NCBI GenBank assembly: GCA_035690485.1
Contig: DASSKL010000005.1
Span: 54,593-118,592 of the forward strand
Direction of reading: 5' to 3'
DNA length: 64,000 nucleotides
Source of the DNA: Mycobacteriales bacterium
GTDB taxonomy: Bacteria; Actinomycetota; Actinomycetes; JAFAQI01; DASSKL01
In this document: piece by piece, positions 57,508-64,000 of the stretch
How the letters are laid out: the number at the start of each line of letters is the position of its first letter
Numbering within the stretch: the stretch's first letter is position 1
The notes under the pieces: generated by a model
Seen by the model: only the letters and a program-made list of their open reading frames with translations
Database searches by the model: none
Told to the model about the DNA's origin: nothing
Program-made: the position numbers and the translations under genes

Positions 57508-59150
57508 TCCCCGGCCGGCTCGCCGCGCCCGCGCCCGGCTGGAGCGCCGAGGCCGACGTCGTCGTCATCGGCAGCGGTATCGCCGGGCTCACCGCCGCGC
57601 TGCGGTGCCGGCCGCACGGGCGGGTGATGCTCGTCACGAAGGCGCTGCTCGACGCGGGTTCCACCCGCTGGGCGCAGGGCGGCATCGCGGCCGCGCTGAG
57701 CCCCGACGACTCGCCGGAGAGACACCTGCACGACACGCTGGTCGCCGGGGTCGACCTGTGCGACGAGCCGGCCGTGCGGGTGCTGGTCACCGAGGGTCCG
57801 GACCGGGTACGGGAGCTGATCCGTCTCGGCACCCGCTTCGACACCGACGAGGCCGGGCGGCTCCAGCTCACCCGCGAGGGCGGCCACCTGCAGCGGCGCA
57901 TCGCGCACGCCGGCGGCGACGCGACGGGCGCAGAGATCGAGCGCGCGCTGATCGCCGCGGTGAGAGCCGCCCCCGACATCGAGGTCATCGAGCACGCGCT
58001 CGTCATCGACCTGCTGCGGGCGTCCGACGGTCGCGCGGCCGGCGTGACCCTGCACGTCCTCGGCGAGGGCAGCCGCGACGGCGTCGGCGCGGTCCTCGCC
58101 CGCGCGGTCGTGCTGGCCTCCGGCGGGATGGGTCAGATCTACGCCTCGACCACCAACCCGGTCGTCTCGACCGGCGACGGAGTGGCACTCGCCCTGCGCG
58201 CGGGAGCGGAGGTGGCGGACCTCGAGTTCGTGCAGTTCCACCCCACGGCGCTGTGGACCGGTGCGGCTGAGTCGCCGAGCGACTCCCATGGCAGAGGGCG
58301 TGGCCAGCAGCCGCTGGTGACCGAGGCGCTGCGGGGCGAGGGCGCGGTGCTGCGCGACGCGTCCGGAGCGAGGGTGATGGAAGGCGTGCACCCGCTGGCC
58401 GACCTCGCTCCCCGCGACGTGGTCGCCAAGGCCATGAGCCGCCGGATGGCCGAGCTCGGCGTGGAGCACCTCTACCTCGACGCCAGGCCGCTGGGCGCCG
58501 ACATGCTGCACCGGCGCTTCCCCACGCTCATCGCCAACTGCCGCGAGATCGGCATCGACCCGGCCACCGACCTCGTGCCGGTCGCGCCGGCCGCCCACTA
58601 CGCCTCGGGCGGCGTCCGCACCGACCTGTCCGGCCGCACCACCGTGGCCGGGCTCTACGCCTGCGGCGAGGTCGCCTGCACGGGCGTGCACGGCGCGAAC
58701 CGGCTCGCGTCCAACTCGCTGCTCGAGGGCCTGGTCTTCGCCCGCCGCATCGCCGACGACATCGGCGCCGCGCTGCCACCCCTCGTGCAGCCCAGCGAGC
58801 CGACCGGTCCGGCGCTCGTCCTCGACGGCGCGATCCGGCCGGAGCTGGCCCGGGCCATGACCGACGGCGCCGGCGTGCTGCGCAGCGCCGACAGTCTCGA
58901 CGCCACGGCGAAGACCCTCGACGAGCTCGGCCGGCGGCAGGCGCACGAGGTGCGTCCCGAGTCCTGGGAGGCGGCCAACCTGCACACGGTCGCGACCACC
59001 CTCGTCACCGCGGCCCGGGTGCGCGAGGAGACCCGTGGCTCGCACTGGCGTGACGACTTCCCGCAGCCCGATCCGCGGTGGCGGGTCCACCTGCTCACCC
59101 GCCGCGAGCCCGACGGCTCGCTGCGCGTCCGCGAGGAGGCGGTGCAGTGA
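57504..59150 (+). CDS. nadB: L-aspartate oxidase
   Basis: A 548-residue flavoprotein making iminoaspartate from aspartate. FAD-binding GSGIAGLTAAL, active-site GGIAAAL and HPTAL...GEGAVLRD motifs, AHYASGGV and HGANRLASNSLLEGLVFARR. GTG 57504 overlaps the preceding stop, and nadC begins with GTGA overlap. nadA is not in the window, so the quinolinate synthase must be elsewhere. Confidence 0.95.
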   Translation: MIPGRLAAPAPGWSAEADVVVIGSGIAGLTAALRCRPHGRVMLVTKALLDAGSTRWAQGGIAAALSPDDSPERHLHDTLVAGVDLCDEPAVRVLVTEGPDRVRELIRLGTRFDTDEAGRLQLTREGGHLQRRIAHAGGDATGAEIERALIAAVRAAPDIEVIEHALVIDLLRASDGRAAGVTLHVLGEGSRDGVGAVLARAVVLASGGMGQIYASTTNPVVSTGDGVALALRAGAEVADLEFVQFHPTALWTGAAESPSDSHGRGRGQQPLVTEALRGEGAVLRDASGARVMEGVHPLADLAPRDVVAKAMSRRMAELGVEHLYLDARPLGADMLHRRFPTLIANCREIGIDPATDLVPVAPAAHYASGGVRTDLSGRTTVAGLYACGEVACTGVHGANRLASNSLLEGLVFARRIADDIGAALPPLVQPSEPTGPALVLDGAIRPELARAMTDGAGVLRSADSLDATAKTLDELGRRQAHEVRPESWEAANLHTVATTLVTAARVREETRGSHWRDDFPQPDPRWRVHLLTRREPDGSLRVREEAVQ

Positions 59151-60046
59151 CGCTTACCGGGGCGAGAGCCGAGGCGCTGCGGGCGGCCGGGCTCGATCCG
59201 GCCTACGTCGAGGAGGTCGTCCGGCGCGCGCTCGACGAGGATCTCGGCGACGGCCTCGACGTCACGAGCGTCGCGACCGTGCCGTTCGACGCAGAGGGCA
59301 CCGGCGACTTCGTCGTCCGCGGCGAGGGCGTGGTGGCCGGATTGCCGGTCGTGGTCGCCGTCCTCGAGATCGCGAGTGACGACTCGGTCCTCGTCACCCA
59401 GCACGTGCAGGACGGCGACCCGGTGCGCCCCGGCCAGGTGCTTCTGTCCGCCACCGCGCTGACCCGGGCTCTGCTCACCGCCGAGCGCACCGCGCTCAAC
59501 CTGCTCTGCCACCTGTCGGGGATCGCGTCCCTGACCCGGCGCTGGGTCGAGGCGGTCGAGGGCACCACGGCGACGATTCTCGACACCCGCAAGACGACGC
59601 CTGGCCTGCGCGCGCTGGAGAAGTACGCCGTGCGCTGCGGCGGCGGCGCCAACAAGCGGATGGGGCTGTACGACGCGGCGCTGGTCAAGGACAACCACGT
59701 CATCGCGGCCGGCGGTGTCGGGGCGGCCTTCGCCGCCGTGCGCGCGAACTTCCCCGACGTCGACGTGCAGGTCGAGTGCGACACGGTCGGCCAGGTGCGC
59801 GAGGCGCTCGACGCGGGGGCGACGTTCCTGCTCTGCGACAACATGGGCGTCGACGCGCTGCGGGAGGCGGTCGCCGCCGCGGCCGGGCGCGCGCAGATCG
59901 AGGCGACCGGCGGGCTGACCCTGGACTGCGCGCGGGCGGTCGCGGAGACCGGCGTCGACTACCTGTCCGTCGGAGCGCTGACACACTCGGCGCCCGTGCT
60001 CGACATCGGGCTCGACCTGCACGACACCGCCCCTGGGAGCGACTGA
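59147..60046 (+). CDS. nadC: Nicotinate-nucleotide pyrophosphorylase (carboxylating)
   Basis: A 299-residue quinolinate phosphoribosyltransferase with TRKTTPGLRALEKYAVRCGG, HRMGLYD-like NKRMGLYDAALVKDNH and the C-terminal EATGGLTLD and VDYLSVGALTHS motifs. Its TGA shares a base with the coaX ATG. Confidence 0.95.
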   Translation: MTLTGARAEALRAAGLDPAYVEEVVRRALDEDLGDGLDVTSVATVPFDAEGTGDFVVRGEGVVAGLPVVVAVLEIASDDSVLVTQHVQDGDPVRPGQVLLSATALTRALLTAERTALNLLCHLSGIASLTRRWVEAVEGTTATILDTRKTTPGLRALEKYAVRCGGGANKRMGLYDAALVKDNHVIAAGGVGAAFAAVRANFPDVDVQVECDTVGQVREALDAGATFLLCDNMGVDALREAVAAAAGRAQIEATGGLTLDCARAVAETGVDYLSVGALTHSAPVLDIGLDLHDTAPGSD

Positions 60047-60852
60047 TGCTGCTCGCCGTCGACGTCGGTAACACCAACACCGTCCTCGGGCTCTTCGACG
60101 GGGAGCGCCTGACCGACTCGTGGCGGGTCAAGACCGACGCGCGCGCCACCGCCGACGAGCTGGCGCTGCTGTTCCGCGGGCTGCTCGAGCGCCATCCGGT
60201 GCCCGACGGGGTCGCGGTCTGCTCCACCGTGCCGGCGGTGCTGCACGAGATGCGTAGCGTGCTGACCCGCTACTACGCGAAGGTGCCGGCGGTCATCGTG
60301 GAGCCAGGGGTCAAGACCGGCGTACCGCTGCTCTACGACAACCCTCGCGAGGTCGGCGCCGACCGCATCGTCAACTCCCTCGCGGCGTTCACGATCTACG
60401 GCGGACCGGCGATCGTCGTCGACTTCGGCACGTCGACGAACTTCGACGTCGTCTCCGCGAAGGGCGAGTTCCTCGGCGGTGCTCTCGCCCCCGGCATCGA
60501 GATCAGCGTCGACGCGCTCGCCTCCCGTGGCGCTCGGCTGTTCAAGGTCGAGCTGGCCCGGCCGCGTTCGGTGATCGCCAAGACGACCACCGAGGCGCTG
60601 CAGTCGGGCATCCTCTACGGCTTCGCCGGCCAGGTCGACGGGCTGGTCCGGCGCATCGAGGCCGAGCTCGGCGAGAAGGCCACGGTCGTCGCGACCGGTG
60701 GCCTCGCGCCGCTGGTGCTCGGGGAGAGCGAGACGCTCCAGCACTACGAGCCCGAGCTCACGCTGATCGGCCTGCGCATCGTCTTCCACAAGAACATCGA
60801 GCCGCGCACCAGCGGCCCGGGCCCGGTCCTGCACCACATCGCCGGCACCTGA
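60046..60852 (+). CDS. coaX: Type III pantothenate kinase
   Basis: 268 residues of the ASKHA fold with DVGNTNTVLGLF (phosphate 1), NPREVGADRIVN and DFGTSTNFDVV (phosphate 2; DFGTATTFD is more usual). It makes phosphopantothenate and is not feedback-inhibited by CoA. Upstream panC/panD genes seen in mycobacteria are missing here. Confidence 0.95.
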   Translation: MLLAVDVGNTNTVLGLFDGERLTDSWRVKTDARATADELALLFRGLLERHPVPDGVAVCSTVPAVLHEMRSVLTRYYAKVPAVIVEPGVKTGVPLLYDNPREVGADRIVNSLAAFTIYGGPAIVVDFGTSTNFDVVSAKGEFLGGALAPGIEISVDALASRGARLFKVELARPRSVIAKTTTEALQSGILYGFAGQVDGLVRRIEAELGEKATVVATGGLAPLVLGESETLQHYEPELTLIGLRIVFHKNIEPRTSGPGPVLHHIAGT

Positions 60853-60871
60853 GCGCGTGCGGCGCCCGTCA

Positions 60872-60877
60872 TAGGCT
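60872..60877 (+). promoter_or_regulatory. lysS: -10 element consistent with leaderless lysS mRNA
   Basis: TAGGCT ends 7 nt before GTG 60885; there is no ribosome site. Confidence 0.45.
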
Positions 60878-60884
60878 CGCGGTC

Positions 60885-62381
60885 GTGGCCGACCCGCAAC
60901 CCCCGAGCGACGACCTGCCGGAGCAGATGCGGGTACGCCGCGCCAAGCGCGACCGGCTGCGGGCCGACGGCGTCGACCCCTACCCGCTGGGGTTCCGGCG
61001 TACGGCAACGATCGCCGAGCTCCGGCAGCGACACCGCGACCTCGCGCCCGACACCGCGACCGGCGAACGCGCGTCGGTGGCAGGACGGGTCGTCCTGAAC
61101 CGTCCGTCCGGAAAGATCGCGTTTGCGACGATCCGCGACGGCAGCGGCGACCTGCAGGTCATGCTCACCGCCGACGCGACCGGGCCGGAGGCCCTCGCGC
61201 GGTGGAAGAACGACGTCGACCTCGGCGACCACGTCGGCGTCGAGGGCGAGGTCATCACGAGCCGGCGGGGCGAGCTGTCGGTGCGGGCCGACCGCTGGGT
61301 GCTCACGAGCAAGGCGTTGCGCCCGCTGCCGGAGAAGTGGCACGGGCTCGCCGATCCCGAGGCCCGGGTGCGCCAGCGCTACGTCGACCTCATCGGCAAC
61401 CCCGAGGCGCGGCGCATGGTCGAGGTCCGCGACAAGGTGCTCGCATCCCTGCGTGCCACCCTCCGCGGCCGCCGCTTCGTCGAGGTGGAGACGCCGATCC
61501 TGCAGCTGGTGCACGGCGGGGCCGCCGCCCGGCCCTTCAGCACCCACCTCAACGCGTTCGACCTGCCGATGACCCTGCGCATCGCCATCGAGCTGCACCT
61601 CAAGCGGCTCGTCGTCGGCGGGGTGGAGCGGGTGTTCGAGATCGGTCGGATCTTCCGCAACGAGGGCGTCGACGCGACGCACAGCCCGGAGTTCACGATG
61701 CTGGAGGCCTACGAGGCCTACGGCGACTACGACACGATGGCCGACCTCACCCGGGCGCTCGTGCTCGACGCGGCCGACGCGGTCAACGGGTCACCGGTCG
61801 TCCCCGACGGCTCCGGCGGGGAGATCGACCTGTCCGGGCCGTGGCGCACGGTGACGGTCCACGATGCGGTGTCGGGCGTCGTGGGCGAGACCGTCGACCC
61901 GGGCACCCCGGCGGAGAAGCTGCGCGCGCTCGCTGCCACGCACGACGTGGCGCTGCGACCCGACTGGGGCGCGGGCGACATCGTGCTCGAGCTCTACGAG
62001 AAGCTGGTCGAGCACACGCTGCGCGAGCCGACGTTCGTCAAGGACTACCCCGCCGAGGTGCGGCCGCTGGCCCGCCCCCACCGCGACGATCCCCGGCTGG
62101 CCGAGGCGTGGGACCTCATCATCGGTGGGGTCGAGCTCGCGCCCGCCTACTCCGAGCTCGTCGACCCGGTCGAGCAGCGCGACCGGCTCACCGAGCAGTC
62201 GCTGCGGGCCGCGGGCGGCGACCCCGAGGCGATGGTGCTCGACGAGGACTTCCTGCGAGCTCTCGAGTACGGGGCCCCGCCCATGGGCGGCATGGGCCTG
62301 GGCGTCGACCGGCTGATGATGCTGCTCACCGGCGTCAACATCCGGGAGACGATTCTTTTTCCGCTGGTGCGGCCCGAATGA
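60885..62381 (+). CDS. lysS: Lysyl-tRNA synthetase, class II
   Basis: 498 residues: N-terminal OB-fold anticodon-binding domain (about 65-170) and class II core with motif 1 near VETPILQ, motif 2 FEIGRIFRNEGVDATHSPEFTM and motif 3 GMGLGVDRLMMLLTG. It charges tRNA-Lys. A mycobacterial-type LysX extension is absent. It precedes lsr2 and clpC as in Rv3598c-Rv3596c. Confidence 0.96.
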   Translation: MADPQPPSDDLPEQMRVRRAKRDRLRADGVDPYPLGFRRTATIAELRQRHRDLAPDTATGERASVAGRVVLNRPSGKIAFATIRDGSGDLQVMLTADATGPEALARWKNDVDLGDHVGVEGEVITSRRGELSVRADRWVLTSKALRPLPEKWHGLADPEARVRQRYVDLIGNPEARRMVEVRDKVLASLRATLRGRRFVEVETPILQLVHGGAAARPFSTHLNAFDLPMTLRIAIELHLKRLVVGGVERVFEIGRIFRNEGVDATHSPEFTMLEAYEAYGDYDTMADLTRALVLDAADAVNGSPVVPDGSGGEIDLSGPWRTVTVHDAVSGVVGETVDPGTPAEKLRALAATHDVALRPDWGAGDIVLELYEKLVEHTLREPTFVKDYPAEVRPLARPHRDDPRLAEAWDLIIGGVELAPAYSELVDPVEQRDRLTEQSLRAAGGDPEAMVLDEDFLRALEYGAPPMGGMGLGVDRLMMLLTGVNIRETILFPLVRPE

Positions 62382-62426
62382 CGGAATAGCCGGGCGGATT
62401 TCCCACAACTCCGCGCCGGTCGTATT

Positions 62427-62456
62427 GTCGTCTTTCCCGTTCACGCTCTATCGTGG
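62427..62456 (+). promoter_or_regulatory. lsr2: lsr2 promoter
   Basis: TTGTCG (62427-62432), 18-nt spacer, TATCGT (62451-62456). It has the same -35 and spacing as the sulfur-operon leader promoter and gives a leader of about 40 nt that is unusually AT-rich for this genome. Confidence 0.6.
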
Positions 62457-62501
62457 ACGTGGTCAACGCATTTTCCGACATTCTTCGAGAGGTTATTCAC
62501 A

Positions 62502-62852
62502 ATGGCGCAACGCGTTCAGGTCCTGTTGGTGTGCGACCTTCACGACGACGAGACCCCCGGCGAGGAGACGGTGGCGTTCTCGCTCGACGGCGCCGCCTAC
62601 GAGATCGACCTGTGCGCGGCTCACGCCGACCAGATGCGTGACGCGCTCGCCGGTTACGTGGGGGCGGCCCGGCGGGCTGGTGGCCGGACCACCCCCGGCA
62701 CGTCCCGTCGTCGTGGCCGGCCGGCCGGTGCCGGCCGCAGCGGCCGCGACACCGCCGCGATCCGCGAGTGGGCCCGCGAGCGGGGGCTGCGGGTCAGCGA
62801 GCGCGGCCGGATCTCCGCCGACATCCTCGCCCAATACGACGCCTCCCACTAG
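62502..62852 (+). CDS. lsr2: Lsr2 nucleoid-associated protein
   Basis: 116 residues. N-terminal dimerisation domain (about 1-60, VQVLLVCDLHDDETPGEETV) and a C-terminal DNA-binding domain (IREWARERGLRVSERGRISADILAQY) with the AT-hook-like RGR that inserts into the minor groove. The Arg/Gly-rich linker is long. It is the H-NS-like silencer of AT-rich DNA in actinobacteria. A strong hairpin follows. Confidence 0.96.
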   Translation: MAQRVQVLLVCDLHDDETPGEETVAFSLDGAAYEIDLCAAHADQMRDALAGYVGAARRAGGRTTPGTSRRRGRPAGAGRSGRDTAAIREWARERGLRVSERGRISADILAQYDASH

Positions 62853-62862
62853 CAACGCGCCT

Positions 62863-62887
62863 GGCATCGACAGCCGCGGCGTTCTCG
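62863..62887 (+). repeat. 25-nt direct repeat, copy 1
   Basis: Identical to 62961-62985, starting GGCATCGACAGCCGCGG. Its CGACAGCCGC (62868-62877) is fully complementary to GCGGCTGTCG at 62934-62943. Confidence 0.85.
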
Positions 62888-62893
62888 GTCGCT

Positions 62894-62914
62894 TGTGTGC
62901 CCTCCGGGCACACA
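62894..62914 (+). terminator. lsr2 terminator hairpin
   Basis: Perfect 9-bp stem TGTGTGCCC/GGGCACACA with a 3-nt loop (TCC), 42 nt after the lsr2 stop. There is no U-tract. It is enclosed between the two partners of a possible alternative helix. Confidence 0.6.
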
Positions 62915-62933
62915 CCGCGCTCCCTGCGGCCTT

Positions 62934-62953
62934 GCGGCTGTCGCGCCAGCCGC
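62934..62953 (+). other. Second hairpin with repeat-complementary arm
   Basis: GCGGCTG/CAGCCGC, 7-bp stem with a 6-nt loop. The left arm GCGGCTGTCG can instead pair over 10 bp with either copy of the flanking direct repeat. Confidence 0.5.
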
Positions 62954-62960
62954 GTTGCCG

Positions 62961-62985
62961 GGCATCGACAGCCGCGGCGTTCTCG
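62961..62985 (+). repeat. 25-nt direct repeat, copy 2
   Basis: Exact second copy, 98 nt after copy 1; similarity continues weakly for about 10 nt more (TTGTGT). It is too short and has too few copies for a CRISPR array. Confidence 0.85.
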
Positions 62986-63018
62986 ATCTTTTGTGTTCTC
63001 TGTGGTGAGTTCTGTCAG

Positions 63019-63044
63019 GGAATCCTCGGCGGCTGCCGAGGGTT
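63019..63044 (+). promoter_or_regulatory. clpC: SigR/SigH-type promoter of clpC
   Basis: GGAAT (63019-63023, preceded by G), exactly 18 nt, GTT (63042-63044). This matches the sigma-R consensus, and clpC is a known member of the S. coelicolor thiol-stress regulon. The 18-nt spacer is itself the perfect inverted repeat CCTCGGC-GGCT-GCCGAGG. Confidence 0.6.
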
Positions 63045-63090
63045 GTGCATGTCACCGTGCGCGCGGGTAGGAGCCCGGTCGCCGCGGGTC

Positions 63091-63096
63091 TAGCAT
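63091..63096 (+). promoter_or_regulatory. clpC: Probable housekeeping -10 element of clpC
   Basis: TAGCAT fits TANNNT and would give a second, shorter clpC leader of about 41 nt with the ribosome site GAGGAG. Confidence 0.35.
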
Positions 63097-63143
63097 GCGG
63101 AAGGAAGAGCTGCGGCTCTCCCGACCGCTCTTGAGGAGCGCAC

Positions 63144-64000
<857 letters not shown>

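Noticed and set aside
62383..62408. GGAAT after lysS as a sigma-R promoter for lsr2
   Set aside because: No GTT occurs 18-19 nt downstream; the lsr2 promoter is better explained by TTGTCG-N18-TATCGT.
62863..62985. Two 25-nt repeats as a CRISPR remnant
   Set aside because: Only two copies with a 73-nt interval, no cas genes, and the interval holds hairpins complementary to the repeat.

Overview
This is a 64-kb piece of the chromosome of a high-GC actinomycete. G and C fill most third codon positions, GTG starts and 4-bp stop/start overlaps are common, and the gene order follows two blocks conserved between Streptomyces and Mycobacterium. I cannot name the genus. Almost everything is core genome: I see no phage, transposase, IS element or CRISPR array. 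The longest stretch without a gene is about 290 bp, between lsr2 and clpC.

Layout. 1-4.3 kb: end of a Tad (Flp-type) pilus operon (tadB tail, tadC, DUF4244 pilin, two TadE-like pseudopilins), then a class E sortase and a secreted Fn3-type protein. 4.3-17.5 kb: DUF1998 (MrfA-type) helicase on the minus strand; BldG-type anti-anti-sigma factor and its anti-sigma kinase; H+-pumping pyrophosphatase; topA; an MFS transporter fused to thymidylate kinase; holB; ricT. 17.4-22 kb: secreted alpha/beta-hydrolase lipoprotein, tRNA-Thr(CGT), VOC protein, MaoC hydratase, acyl-CoA synthetase. 22-25.9 kb: APC-type transporter (probable K+ importer) divergent from a short KdpD-like kinase and KdpE. 25.9-28.7 kb: PspC-domain sensor kinase and LuxR regulator, divergent from PspC and DUF1707 membrane proteins. 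28.7-36 kb: threonine synthase behind a SAM-I riboswitch, back to back with a sulfur operon that starts with a short leader peptide (sulfite reductase, zinc ribbon, APS reductase, ABC importer ATPase and permease, cobA, sirohydrochlorin chelatase). 36-39.7 kb: polysaccharide deacetylase lipoprotein and a GGDEF/EAL membrane protein. 39.7-53 kb: ppa, dacB, zincin, tilS, hpt, two membrane glycosyltransferases, ftsH, then folE-folP-NTF2-folB-folK-DUF3180, matching the order around Rv3628-Rv3605c of M. tuberculosis. 53-56.5 kb: glycine-betaine/choline type ABC importer with its ATPase divergent. 56.6-64 kb: DUF2520 protein, nadB, nadC, coaX, lysS, lsr2 and the first 285 codons of clpC.

The genes themselves are mostly well-known families. 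The most interesting material is regulatory: (i) two back-to-back sulfur-responsive leaders, a SAM-I riboswitch and a cysteine-ending leader peptide read from an apparently leaderless start; (ii) four GCGTCA-type direct repeats on 11-bp spacing between the K+ transporter and kdpD; (iii) GGAAT/GGAAC-N18-GTT promoters of the SigR/SigH type in front of clpC and ftsH; (iv) an ftsH start whose Shine-Dalgarno lies 24 nt away but is brought to 8 nt by an intervening GNRA-loop hairpin; (v) a 25-nt direct repeat between lsr2 and clpC, each copy able to pair with the same intervening segment. At least ten genes show TANNNT exactly 6-7 nt before the start codon, the signature of leaderless mRNAs, and this was used to choose several starts.
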